Shown here one piece after another: positions 25,227-33,259 of a stretch of DNA of 36,310 nt. This stretch comes from Acidobacteriota bacterium (GTDB taxonomy: Bacteria > Acidobacteriota > Blastocatellia > Pyrinomonadales > Pyrinomonadaceae). The translations under genes and the position numbers were made by a program. The notes below the pieces were generated by a model. That model was not told the origin of the DNA, did no database searches, and saw only the letters and a program-made list of their open reading frames with translations. The stretch is taken from NCBI GenBank assembly GCA_018269075.1, contig JAFDVJ010000026.1, forward strand, positions 1-36,310, given 5' to 3'. Position 1 is the stretch's first letter, and every line of letters starts with the position of its first letter.

Positions 25227-26660
25227 TCACGGGTTGAGCAGCACGTAGAGCTTATCGGCCCAGTCGGATTTCGCGCCGCGGAGCATTTCGTACTGGACGC
25301 TCGCCGAATCGCGGTCGCCGAGCTTGATATAGGTGCGGCCGAGATTGTAGCGCGCTTTTTCGAAGTCGGGGTTGTAGGCGACGGCGTTGTTGAAGGCGTC
25401 GAGCGCGTCCTCGGTGCGGCCGAGCTCGAAATAGCATTCGCCCAGATAATTGTAGGTCTTCGCGTCGGGCTTGTAGGTCTTTAATTGCTCGAACGCGCCG
25501 AGCGCCTCCGGGTAGCGTTTCTGCCTGTAATAGGCCGCGCCGAGCTGTTCGAAAGCGCCGGCGTAGTCAGGTTTGAGCGCGACCGCGCGCTTGTAGGCGA
25601 GGATCTCTTCGTCGGTCCGGTTGAGCCGGCCGAGGCTCAGGCCGAGCGCGAACTGCGCGTCGGCGTTGTCGTCGTCGAGCCGGATCGCCTGCCGGTAGGC
25701 TTCGACCGCGTCCTTATACTGGCCGAGCGCGTAGCTCGACGCGCCGATGTTGACGTAGGTCGCGGCCCATTCCGGGCGCAGCTTGGCGGCCTGCCGCGAG
25801 GCTTTCAGGGCTTCGGCGTGGCGGCCGAGCATCCCGTAGGAAAAGCCGGTCTGGTACCACGCCTCGGCGTAGTTCGGGTCGGTCTCGGTCGCCTTCTCGA
25901 AAAACGCGGCGGCGCGCGCGTAGTCGTCGCGCGAGAGCTGCGCGAGTCCCTGCGAATAAAAGCTCTGCGCGGCGGCGCGCTTGTTTTTCTGCGTCTCGCT
26001 GTTGAGCGTCGTAAAGCTCTGCAGCTCGCCGATCTTGAGCTGCGCGATCCGCTCCGACGGGACGGCGAAGTTCAGACTTTGTCCTTCGGCCGCCTGGAGC
26101 GTCGCGATCCCGATCACCTGCCCGAGCATATTGACGACCGGGCTGCCCGACGAGCCGGGCGAGATCGGCGCGGTGATCTGGATGATCTTGCCGTAGCCCG
26201 AAATTTCGCGGACCGCCGAGACGATGCCGTTCGAGACCGAGCCTTCGAGCCCGTACGGGTTGCCGACGACGACGATCGATTCGCCCTCGAGCGGCACGCG
26301 CTGGACGATCGGCAGCGGCGGCGCCATCCCCTCGGGAACGTCGACCTGAAGCAGCGCGAGATCGCCTTCGCCGTCGACGGCGAGCACGCCCTTGACCGGA
26401 AACTTCTTGCCGTTGATCAGATGGATCTCGACGCGGTTCGATTTTTCGATGACGTGGCGGTTGGTGATGACCTTGTCGGATTCGACGAAAAAGCCGCTCC
26501 CGCGCGAGAGCGTGTTGCCCTTCGCGTCGAACGTCTCGATCGCGACCGCCGACGGTTTGATCCGCTTGACGAGTTCCGGCAGAAAGTCCTGCGCCCCGAC
26601 GCCGAACGCGCCGCCGCCCAGGATCATCAACAGAAAAATTGTCTTTACCGCCCGCTTCAT
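25227..26660 (-). CDS. Periplasmic trypsin-like (Do-type) protease with TPR domain
   Basis: This 477-residue exported protein has a signal peptide (TIFLLMILGGGAFGVGAQ), a DegP-like protease domain (about 25-205) and at least seven TPRs (about 215-475). The triad is visible: His69 in ITNRHV, Asp100 in GDLALL and Ser171 in PGSSGSP. No PDZ domain is present; TPRs take that place. The TPR units read as YAEAWYQTGFSYGMLGRHAE and similar. ATG at 26658-26660 (complement) is chosen because the signal peptide then begins MKRAVK; a start 21 bases upstream is possible. It probably degrades or processes envelope proteins, with TPRs choosing partners. It is a different architecture from the protease at 5331-6788. 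Confidence 0.87.
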   Translation of the reverse strand: MKRAVKTIFLLMILGGGAFGVGAQDFLPELVKRIKPSAVAIETFDAKGNTLSRGSGFFVESDKVITNRHVIEKSNRVEIHLINGKKFPVKGVLAVDGEGDLALLQVDVPEGMAPPLPIVQRVPLEGESIVVVGNPYGLEGSVSNGIVSAVREISGYGKIIQITAPISPGSSGSPVVNMLGQVIGIATLQAAEGQSLNFAVPSERIAQLKIGELQSFTTLNSETQKNKRAAAQSFYSQGLAQLSRDDYARAAAFFEKATETDPNYAEAWYQTGFSYGMLGRHAEALKASRQAAKLRPEWAATYVNIGASSYALGQYKDAVEAYRQAIRLDDDNADAQFALGLSLGRLNRTDEEILAYKRAVALKPDYAGAFEQLGAAYYRQKRYPEALGAFEQLKTYKPDAKTYNYLGECYFELGRTEDALDAFNNAVAYNPDFEKARYNLGRTYIKLGDRDSASVQYEMLRGAKSDWADKLYVLLNP

Positions 26661-26726
26661 CACCGGAATCAAAGGAAACATTCCGAATTATAAGGTTTTT
26701 GTCCGGTTGAAACAACTGCATTTCGT

Positions 26727-26965
26727 ACGACAGGCTGTCAGCCTGTCGGAACCGGCGTTTCGCCGGTTCTACGTTTGCGCTACAAAAACTTTTCAAATAA
26801 AGGCTCAAGCCGGCGCGCGTGTACGATAGGCTGTCAGCCTGTCGGAACCGGCGCTTCGCCGGTTCTAAACCTGTGCGACAAAAACTTTTCGAACGAAAAC
26901 TAAAGCCGGCGCGCGCTGGCGACCGGCGAGGCGCCGGTCGGAACAGGCTGACAGCCTGTTCTACG
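26727..26965. repeat. REP-type palindrome array, left of the RAYT gene
   Basis: Palindromic units contain CAGGCTGTCAGCCTG and AACCGGCG/CGCCGGTT hairpins (26729-26772, 26824-26866). They are separated by ACAAAAACTTTTC linkers and closed by an inverted copy (26905-26962). The same units recur right of the transposase, which is the classic REP/RAYT arrangement. The array ends at the 3' end of the transposase gene. Confidence 0.88.
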
Positions 26966-27650
26966 TTTGGGTTTTTAGCCAGTTCCAGGGCCAATCGCGC
27001 CAATCTTTGACGAGTTTTGCTTTGACGGGATTATTTAACACGTATCTGATGATCCGGTTTAATTCCTCGGCATTTCTGACTTCGTGATCGTAGCTTTCCG
27101 TTTCCCAGAATTTCCCGTTGCGGTTGAGTATTTTGTTGGCTTCGTAAGCCGTGTAGCCCTTGAGCGACTGCATAATCGCGCCGAGCGTCGGGGCTTCGCT
27201 CTCGAACTTTAACGGATTCGAGCCGGCGACTTCGCGGAGCGATCGGAAGTTCAGGAACGGGGCGAAAACCGCGTGGACGTGATTGGACATAATCGTAAAG
27301 GCTTTCAGGTCGTAAACTTTTCCGTCGCGGTATTTCAAACTGTCGGCGACCAGCGCGGCGATCTCCGGGTTTTTCAGCCAGACCGGACCTGATTTTCCCG
27401 CGTCGAGGATTTCTTCGAATCTGGCGAACCAGCGTCTTTGAAAATCAAGAAAGTCGGCTCTTTGATTTGGTGAGACGGTGTTGTTCCTGTTCATTCGCGC
27501 GGATTCTATTTCGAGCAGTTTTTTTTCCTGCCTCCACTGGTCGATGACGGCTTTCGGGATCGTCTCCGCTAACCGAAAGGTCACGAACAAGGTCGTGCCG
27601 GGAGAATGAATATGAGGCAGTTTTCGGCGATAAAATTGTTTATATTCCAT
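26961..27650 (-). CDS. REP-associated tyrosine transposase (RAYT, Y1 HUH family)
   Basis: This 229-residue single-strand DNA transposase is of the TnpA-REP type. The HUH metal site is NHVHAV (His124, His126). The active tyrosine is probably Tyr166 in QSLKGYTAY. Other family features are TTLFVTFRLAET near the start, KFWETESYDHEVRN at about 180-193, and the C-terminal IIRYVLNNPVKAKLVKDWRDW. It is complete. REP-like palindromes lie on both sides, as expected for an enzyme that domesticates and mobilises REP sequences. It is somewhat more AT-rich than the flanking genes, consistent with transfer. Confidence 0.93.
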   Translation of the reverse strand: MEYKQFYRRKLPHIHSPGTTLFVTFRLAETIPKAVIDQWRQEKKLLEIESARMNRNNTVSPNQRADFLDFQRRWFARFEEILDAGKSGPVWLKNPEIAALVADSLKYRDGKVYDLKAFTIMSNHVHAVFAPFLNFRSLREVAGSNPLKFESEAPTLGAIMQSLKGYTAYEANKILNRNGKFWETESYDHEVRNAEELNRIIRYVLNNPVKAKLVKDWRDWPWNWLKTQT

Positions 27651-27665
27651 AACTCGGTGAAGAAG

Positions 27666-27907
27666 TCGTACGACAGGCTGTCAGCCTGTCGGAACCGGCG
27701 CTTCGCCGGTTCTAAACCTGTGCGACAAAAACTTTTCAAACAAAGGTAAAGCCGGCGCGCGCTGGCGACCGGCGAAGCGCCGGTCGGAACAGGCTGACAG
27801 CCTGTTCTACAACTGCGCGACAAAAACTTTTCGAACGAAAACTAAAGCCGGCGCGCGCTGGCGACCGGCGAGGCGCCGGCCGGAACAGGCTGACAGCCTG
27901 TTCTACA
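27666..27907. repeat. REP-type palindrome array, right of the RAYT gene
   Basis: One unit in the orientation of the left array (27668-27712) is followed by two in inverted orientation (27752-27809 and 27856-27906), with the same CAGGCTGTCAGCCTG and GCCGGCGCGCGCTGGCGACC cores and ACAAAAACTTTTC linkers. Units are nearly identical to those at 26727-26965. Confidence 0.88.
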
Positions 27908-27946
27908 TTGCTCATCAGTATAGAATAGGCCAACTACCGGTTCAAC

Positions 27947-29203
27947 CTATTTTACAATTCCGCCGCCGTCGAGCGCGGTGTAGACGCTCGTGTCGTAGAG
28001 GCCGAGCCATTTGTCGGATTCGGGCGTTTTGAAGAGCTCCGTGTAGACGCGGGAATTGAAGGCTTCGAGATCGGTTTCCCTCGGCTGATTGAGCCATTCG
28101 CAAAGCTTCGGGTGAAAGAGAAAATCGTTGCGCGTCGTGTCGAGCGCGACGAGGCTTTCGAGGTTCGTCAGCAGGCCGGCGAACTGCGCGTCCGTGAGGC
28201 CGGTTTTCGCGTTCTGGCGTTTGATGAAGGCGACGCTCGCCGGATCGAACCTTGTGCCGGCGGCGTAGACGGCGGCGAGCTTTTTCCAGCCGTCGAGCTC
28301 GATCTGCGGGTCGAAGCGCGCGAAATCATCGGACATCGCCGTCAGGATCGAGGCTTCGGTGACCATCTTGGTGACCGCGCGCGGGGCGACGTCCGATGCG
28401 CCGGTGCCGTCCTTCGGCTCGGTCAGCTTGACTTTGGCGGTCTGGACGGCGGCGTTGCGCGCGCCGATGATCCGGTTGAAGACCTGCCGTCGGTAAAGCG
28501 CCGCGTTCGCGTTCGGCGTCTGCATAAACTCGCGCGCGCCGGTCAGGTATTTTAAGAAGCTGTCGGGATTGTAAAGACCGGGCAGCGCGTCGACGACCGC
28601 GCCCCGCTCGTCGAGGATGTAATGGATGCTGTTGCCGGTGATCGTCCGCTCGATCCGGCGGCCGTCGCCGAAATCGATCGTCACGCGCGGCGCGGGCCGG
28701 ACCGATTTCCAATGGAGAATGTAGTTGTCGCGCAGATATTTCGCGATCGCCGGGTTCGAGTAGAGCAGCGCCCGGAAAAAGCGCGAGTTGGCGCACGAGA
28801 ATTCCTCGTTGAGATTGCCGAGCAGCCGCAGCGAGAGGATCGGTTTGTGCTGGTCGGCGGCCTGCGCCTTCGCGAGCTCGAGGTCGGTGTACCAGTAAAG
28901 CCCCGACGCGTAGGCGTCCTTCTGCATCGCGATCGTGTCGAGCGCGGAGGCGATCCGCGGCCATTCCTCGCCGCCCGCGCCGGTCGCCGCAAACCGCTCG
29001 ATCTCCTTCGCATACACCTGCATCATCGCGTCGAGTCCCGCTTGACGGTAATTGCGCAGATACTCGATGCCCTCGGTCCGGATGCCGGGTTCGGCCGAGA
29101 CGGCCATGCGGGCGAAATCCTCGATCGATTTGTCGTCAGCGAACGCCGGCAGCGCGGCCGCCGCGAAGAAAAGAGCGGCGAACAGGACGGTTTTGATTCT
29201 CAT
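27947..29203 (-). CDS. Secreted protein with a thioredoxin-like region
   Basis: This 418-residue exported protein has a signal peptide (VLFAALFFAAAALPAFA). The part at about 100-225 reads like a degenerate thioredoxin fold: WYTDLELAKAQAADQHKPIL, then FFRALLYSNPAIAKYLRDNY and HYILDERGAVVDALPGLYNP. The usual CXXC is absent (a single FSCAN cysteine), so redox activity is doubtful. The C-terminal half is helical with no recognised motif. GGAG six bases before the ATG at 29201-29203 (complement) supports the start. The fold is an inference. Confidence 0.7.
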   Translation of the reverse strand: MRIKTVLFAALFFAAAALPAFADDKSIEDFARMAVSAEPGIRTEGIEYLRNYRQAGLDAMMQVYAKEIERFAATGAGGEEWPRIASALDTIAMQKDAYASGLYWYTDLELAKAQAADQHKPILSLRLLGNLNEEFSCANSRFFRALLYSNPAIAKYLRDNYILHWKSVRPAPRVTIDFGDGRRIERTITGNSIHYILDERGAVVDALPGLYNPDSFLKYLTGAREFMQTPNANAALYRRQVFNRIIGARNAAVQTAKVKLTEPKDGTGASDVAPRAVTKMVTEASILTAMSDDFARFDPQIELDGWKKLAAVYAAGTRFDPASVAFIKRQNAKTGLTDAQFAGLLTNLESLVALDTTRNDFLFHPKLCEWLNQPRETDLEAFNSRVYTELFKTPESDKWLGLYDTSVYTALDGGGIVK

Positions 29204-29215
29204 AAAATTCTCCTC

Positions 29216-29300
29216 TTTAGTCTTTAGTCTGAAGTCTTGAGTCGGCGGATTCTGCGGTTTTCGATACGGACTTAAGACGTCAGACTCCAGACTCAGGACT
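29216..29300. repeat. Inverted repeat of TAGTCTGAAGTCTTG units
   Basis: Left arm AGTCTTTAGTCTGAAGTC (29220-29244) faces the right arm GACTCCAGACTCAGGACT (29282-29300). It lies directly upstream of the secreted thioredoxin-like gene, in its presumed promoter region. Confidence 0.75.
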
Positions 29301-29373
29301 ATTTTTAAAGAACGTCCGACAGTTGGATAATTTGCAGCTTTTTTTGGTTGCTTCGAGCCCGAGCGCGACCCCG

Positions 29374-29709
29374 AACTGGAGCGCGGGCATCCTGCCCGCC
29401 CGCGCGTCGCGCGCAGCGTCGACGGCGCGCCGCGTTCGCGATTGAAAAGAAACCGTTTACCGAGCGGCGCATCGGGCGGATCGCCCGCGCTGTAAGCCGA
29501 ATTTCAACCCGCGCGGCGCGGCGGCCGTCGACGCTTCGCCAAACTGGAGCGCGGGCATCCTGCCCGCCCGCGCGTCGCGCGCAGCGTCGACGGCGCGCCG
29601 CGTTCGCGATTGAAAAGAAACCGTTTAACGAGCGGCGCGTCGTGCCGATCGCCTTCGTTGCAAACCGAATTTCAACCCGCGCGGCGCGGCGGCCGTCGAC
29701 GCTTCGCGC
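29374..29709. repeat. 168-bp direct repeat, two copies
   Basis: Two adjacent, nearly identical copies begin at 29374 and 29542 with GGAGCGCGGGCATCCTGCCC and end in GTCGACGCTTCGC. An inverted copy of the first 25 bases (GGGCGGGCAGGGATGCCCGC) follows at 29717-29742. Both strands have open frames here, but these are explained by base composition and no start signals support them. Confidence 0.85.
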
Positions 29710-29748
29710 GACAGCCGGGCGGGCAGGGATGCCCGCGCTCCAATTTGT

Positions 29749-29996
29749 GTTGAAATCGAACCGTTGGGTGTTGAAATCGAACCGCCGGGCGTTGAAACGC
29801 GATCCGCCGGTGTTGAAACGCGACCGCTGGGCTTGGGAACGCGACCGCCGGGTGTTGAAACGCAATCTCTGGGTGTTAACACGCGACCGCTAGGTTTTGA
29901 AACGCAACCGCTGGGTGTTGGAACGCAACCGCTGGGTGTTGGAACGCAACCGCTGGGTGTTGGAACGCAACCTCCGGGTGTTGACACGTAACCGTA
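29749..29996. repeat. 21-bp minisatellite, nearly 12 units
   Basis: Tandem 21-base units of the form GTTGAAACGC-AACCGCTGGGT run from 29749 in exact register, with a partial twelfth unit at 29980. Units at 29917 and 29938 are identical; edges are more diverged. The period is seven codons, so several frames stay open as heptad peptides, but no ribosome site or start fits a gene. It lies just beyond the 3' end of the histidine kinase. Confidence 0.92.
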
Positions 29997-30021
29997 CGGC
30001 GCGGGAATTGGGGCGGAACCG

Positions 30022-31452
30022 TTATTTTTTGAGCCGGATCGTGATTTCGAGGCCGCCGTCTTTGTGGTTTTGCGCGGTGACCTTGCCCTGACAGGCCTCG
30101 ACGCAGGTTTTGACGATCGCGAGGCCCAAACCGGTGCCGCCGGTCGCGCGCGAACGGTGCGTTTCGAGCCGGTAAAACGGGTCGAAGATCTTTTCGAGCG
30201 CGTCGTCGGGAACGCCCGCGCCGCGGTCGCGGATTTTCAGCTCGACCTCGTTGCCGTCGACCGCCGAGATCTCGATCGAACCCTCGCGGCCGGCGTGGCG
30301 GACGCTGTTGCGGACGACATTGGCGATCGCACGGGCGAGCATCTCGGGCTGCGCGAGGACTTCCGTCGCCGGGTCGATCGAGATTTCGACGGCGACCGCT
30401 TCCGCGCCCTTTTCGCGTTCGGCGACGCGCTCGACGAGCGGCCGCAGAACGGTTCGTTCGAGCTCGATTTGCGGCGCTTTGATGCCGGCTTTCGAATAGG
30501 TCAGCAGTTCTTTGACGAGCTTCGACATCAGCTCGACCTCTTCGCGGACGTCCTCGACGTAGCCGCGGTTTTTTTCGTCGACGCGGTCTTCCAGAATGCT
30601 CAGCGCGAACTGCATCCGCGCGAGCGGCGAATTGAGCTCGTGGGAGACGTCGCCGAGAAAGCGCTTCTGCCCGCCGACGAAGCCTTCGAGCCGCTGCGCG
30701 AGATGGTTGATGCTCGCGCCGAGATGGCCGAGCTCGTCCGAACGCCGCTCGCTGACGCGCGCGCTGAAGTCCTCGTCGGCGATCTTCTCGGCGGCGTCGT
30801 TCATCTCGGCGATGTTGCGCGTCAGACCGCGGACGAACGGGAACCAGACGGCCGTCGAGACCGCGACGACGACGCCGATCGTCAGCAGCCACGGCCACGG
30901 ATTGAAGAACAGACCGTTGCCGGTGAAGGAATCCGAGGCGGCGACGAGCCGCGCGCGGACCGGGTCGGGAAGATCCCGGTCGAAGACGAAAACCGGCGAG
31001 CTCGACCAGTAAAGCGGCGGATCGGCGGTCTTCGTGTAGAAGAACGGGGCCGGCGGCCGCATCATTTTCGGCTCGGCCGGCCGCCCGTCGCCGTCGCGAA
31101 CCGGCGCGGGCATCTTGTTGCGGACGATCTTTTCGGCGATTTCGGGCGGGAGCGCGACCGGCGGCCCGCCGATCTGTTTCGCGTCGTCGTCGAAGATGTA
31201 GAGCGTGACCCGGTAATATTCGGCATACCGGCGGAGGATCGCGTCGCGCTCGTCGCGCGTCTTGTCCTGCGTCTCGTTGGTGATGAGCCGTGCGAGATAG
31301 TCGAGCCGGCTGTTCGGCGCGAAGAAGAACGAGTTGCGGTCGAAGCGGAAATCGAGGTTGATGAGCGCGAGAAAAACGCCGCCGAGGACGAGCAGGTTGA
31401 GGAAGAACCACAACATAATCCGGGTAAAGAGTGAAAATCTGACGCCGAGCAT
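30022..31452 (-). CDS. CpxA-like sensor histidine kinase
   Basis: This 476-residue sensor kinase has membrane helices at about 12-32 and 187-206 enclosing a periplasmic sensor. A HAMP domain follows (RGLTRNIAEMNDAAEKIADEDF). The H box is DVSHELNSPLAR (His271), the N box NVVRNSVRHAGREG, and the G boxes DRGAGVPDDALEKIFDPF and GGTGLGLAI. All kinase motifs are intact. It starts three bases after the response regulator stop, so the two are co-transcribed. Envelope stress sensing is likely by analogy with Cpx, because a Spy-like gene lies divergently. Confidence 0.9.
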   Translation of the reverse strand: MLGVRFSLFTRIMLWFFLNLLVLGGVFLALINLDFRFDRNSFFFAPNSRLDYLARLITNETQDKTRDERDAILRRYAEYYRVTLYIFDDDAKQIGGPPVALPPEIAEKIVRNKMPAPVRDGDGRPAEPKMMRPPAPFFYTKTADPPLYWSSSPVFVFDRDLPDPVRARLVAASDSFTGNGLFFNPWPWLLTIGVVVAVSTAVWFPFVRGLTRNIAEMNDAAEKIADEDFSARVSERRSDELGHLGASINHLAQRLEGFVGGQKRFLGDVSHELNSPLARMQFALSILEDRVDEKNRGYVEDVREEVELMSKLVKELLTYSKAGIKAPQIELERTVLRPLVERVAEREKGAEAVAVEISIDPATEVLAQPEMLARAIANVVRNSVRHAGREGSIEISAVDGNEVELKIRDRGAGVPDDALEKIFDPFYRLETHRSRATGGTGLGLAIVKTCVEACQGKVTAQNHKDGGLEITIRLKK

Positions 31453-31455
31453 TTC

Positions 31456-32181
31456 TTAAGCCTCGTTTTTCGCGTCCGGCTCGCTGACGAGCAGATAGCC
31501 GACCGAGCGGATCGTCTTGATGTAGCGGGGATTTTTCGGATCGTCGCCGAGCTTTTTCCGCAGCGACGAGATATGGACGTCGACCGAGCGGTCGAAGACG
31601 TCGTAGCTCCGGCCGGCGATCTCGTCGAGCAGCCGGTCGCGGTCGAGCACGCGGCCGGCGGATTTCATCAGGCAGAACAGGAGATCGAATTCGAGCGCGG
31701 TCAGCACGAGCGCCGCGCCGTCGAGCTTCGCCTCGCGGGTCGCGGCGTTGATGTACAGACCGCCGTTCGCGAGCTCGGTCGCGGGCGCGGGATGTTCGTT
31801 CATCAGTTTGGCGCGGCGCGTGACGGCGCGCAGCCGGGCGAGCAGCTCGCGCGTCGAAAACGTCTTCGGCAGATAATCGTCGGCGCCGATCTCGAGCCCG
31901 ACGATGCGGTCGGATTCATCGCCGAGCGCGGTCAGCATCAGGACCGGCACGTTCGAGAATTCGCGGAGCTTTTTGAGCACCGAAAAGCCGTCGAGACCGG
32001 GCATCATCACGTCGAGGATGACGGCGTCGAACCGCGGGTCGCGGGCCTTGTCGAGCCCGTCGGGGCCGGTGTGGGCGGCCTCGACCGCGAAGCCGAACGC
32101 GCCGAGATAGTCCTTGACGAGCCGGCAGAGCTTGAGGTCGTCGTCGATCATCAGGATGCGGTTTTCCGGTTCAATATCCAT
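31456..32181 (-). CDS. CpxR/OmpR-family response regulator
   Basis: This 241-residue transcription factor has a receiver domain (1-120) with acidic residues Asp13-Asp15, phosphoacceptor Asp57 in ILDVMMPG, Thr84, and Lys106. The residue after Lys106 is Thr instead of the usual cis-Pro (LPKTF). A winged-helix DNA-binding domain (140-235) includes LVLTALEFDLLFCLMKSAGR, VDVHISSLRKKLGDD and YIKTIRSVGYLL. It heads the operon with the kinase. Three TTTACAAA boxes upstream (32227-32277) are candidate binding sites for autoregulation and for the divergent Spy-like gene. Confidence 0.92.
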   Translation of the reverse strand: MDIEPENRILMIDDDLKLCRLVKDYLGAFGFAVEAAHTGPDGLDKARDPRFDAVILDVMMPGLDGFSVLKKLREFSNVPVLMLTALGDESDRIVGLEIGADDYLPKTFSTRELLARLRAVTRRAKLMNEHPAPATELANGGLYINAATREAKLDGAALVLTALEFDLLFCLMKSAGRVLDRDRLLDEIAGRSYDVFDRSVDVHISSLRKKLGDDPKNPRYIKTIRSVGYLLVSEPDAKNEA

Positions 32182-32226
32182 CGTTCCGAATTTAGTTTAG
32201 CGCAAAAAAACGGGGCGGCAAGCGGC

Positions 32227-32277
32227 TTTACAAACTCTTTACAAAATTCCCGAAACGCCACATCAAAGCTTTACAAA
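32227..32277. promoter_or_regulatory. Three TTTACAAA boxes, candidate CpxR-like operator
   Basis: TTTACAAA occurs at 32227-32234, 32238-32245 and 32270-32277, all in the same orientation. On the other strand the first two read GTAAA-N6-GTAAA, 11 bases apart, close to the GTAAA-N5-GTAAA box of Escherichia coli CpxR. They lie between the response regulator start (32181) and the Spy-like start (32338). A weak -10-like TATGCT follows at 32285-32290. Confidence 0.65.
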
Positions 32278-32337
32278 CGAGCGTTATGCTGAAACTGCCC
32301 GGTGAAAAACGGGGAGCAGTCAAACGGAGACATTATT

Positions 32338-32874
32338 ATGAGAAATTATTTCAGGATTTTTATGCCGGTCGGCGTCGCCATCGTGATCGGTTCTCTGACG
32401 TTCGTTTTCGCGCAGACGAAAACCGAACCGTCGAACGGGCGCTTTCCGAACGGCGACCAGCGCGAATTCGCGCGAATTCCGCCTCCTCCGCCGTTCGGCC
32501 CGGCGCCCGGCGCGATCGACCCGCGAATGTTCGCCGAGCTCGATCTGACCGACGCGCAGCAGACCGCGATCCGCGCGCTGATGGACAACGCGCGAACGGC
32601 GTCCGGGGTCTATTTCGAGAAGCTCCGGGTCGTCGAGGCGCAGCTCGGCGACACGACCGGGAGCGAGGCGTTCGACGAGGCGGCGGCGCGGCAGCTGCTG
32701 AAGACGCGCGGCGAGATCCAGACCGAGATCGAGATCATCCGGCTGAAGACCGATTCGGCGATCCGCAATCTGCTGACGGCCGAACAGCTCGCGCGGCTCG
32801 ACCTGCTCAAGTCGCGGCGGCCCGATTTTCCGCCCGCCGGCCCGCGTCCGCCGATGCCGCCGCCGCCGCAGTAA
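32338..32874 (+). CDS. Spy/CpxP-like periplasmic protein
   Basis: This 178-residue exported protein has a signal peptide (VAIVIGSLTFVFAQ). The mature part has a proline-rich stretch (RIPPPPPFGPAPGA) and then the LTDAQQTAIRALMD motif, a helical region, and a second LLTAEQLARLDLLKS. The LTxxQ signature defines the Spy/CpxP family of small envelope chaperones and stress regulators. The proline tail is PPAGPRPPMPPPPQ. GGAGA at 32326-32330 supports the ATG at 32338. It is transcribed divergently from a CpxA/CpxR-like pair, the same logic as cpxP and cpxRA in enterics. Confidence 0.8.
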   Translation: MRNYFRIFMPVGVAIVIGSLTFVFAQTKTEPSNGRFPNGDQREFARIPPPPPFGPAPGAIDPRMFAELDLTDAQQTAIRALMDNARTASGVYFEKLRVVEAQLGDTTGSEAFDEAAARQLLKTRGEIQTEIEIIRLKTDSAIRNLLTAEQLARLDLLKSRRPDFPPAGPRPPMPPPPQ

Positions 32875-33259
32875 CGACGATTGACGATCGCCCGGCCGCT
32901 CCGCGCGCGTTAAACGGGGGGGGCGCGCCCGAGCGGCGGCGCGGGCGGTCGTCGAGATCCCGCGCCAGACGGGAAAGCCGCGAAAATACGCGGGCCGGGA
33001 CGAGTCGTTGCCCGCCGTATTTTCGCGGCTGAATCTCAGGGGCAGCGGAGAGATCGAGGGAACACGGATTTCGGGGAAGCCGGGAATGGGCGAAAAAGGG
33101 AAGTCGCCGATCCGGCGAAAGCGGGCTGCGACGCGCCCTGACGGCGCGTCCTGAACCGAAGAGCCGGTCGCCGAGTGCGCCGCGGATGACGGGGTTGATA
33201 AAACATCCGCGCGGCACGGGCGGCCGGCTCTTCGGTTTTTTTTCGGCGGCGGCCGGCGG
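32875..33259. other. GC-rich gap with three strong hairpins
   Basis: The region between the Spy-like gene and the regulator has no supported protein gene. It carries a bulged 20-bp stem at 32976-33030 (arms AGCCGCGAAAATACG and its complement), an 8-bp perfect stem GACGCGCC/GGCGCGTC at 33130-33150, and the large terminator at 33154-33243. A 22-codon ORF at 33086 has no ribosome site. Confidence 0.6.
33154..33243 (+). terminator. Long-stem intrinsic terminator
   Basis: AACCGAAGAGCCGG (33154-33167) pairs perfectly over 14 bp with CCGGCTCTTCGGTT (33224-33237) and is followed by Ts to 33243. The enclosed sequence forms a second stem (GTGCGCCGCGGATG with CATCCGCGCGGCAC, two mismatches). It is unusually large for a terminator and could be the end of a structured RNA. 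Confidence 0.8.

Noticed and set aside
25065..25230. + strand Ala-rich fragment as a gene
   Set aside because: No start signal, and it runs into dispersed repeat sequence; at most a remnant.
29348..29893. Open frames through the duplicated and 21-bp repeats as a heptad-repeat protein
   Set aside because: The period is divisible by three, so several frames stay open on both strands; none has a ribosome site or sensible start.
29749..29996. CRISPR array
   Set aside because: The 21-bp units are contiguous with no unique spacers, and no cas gene is present.
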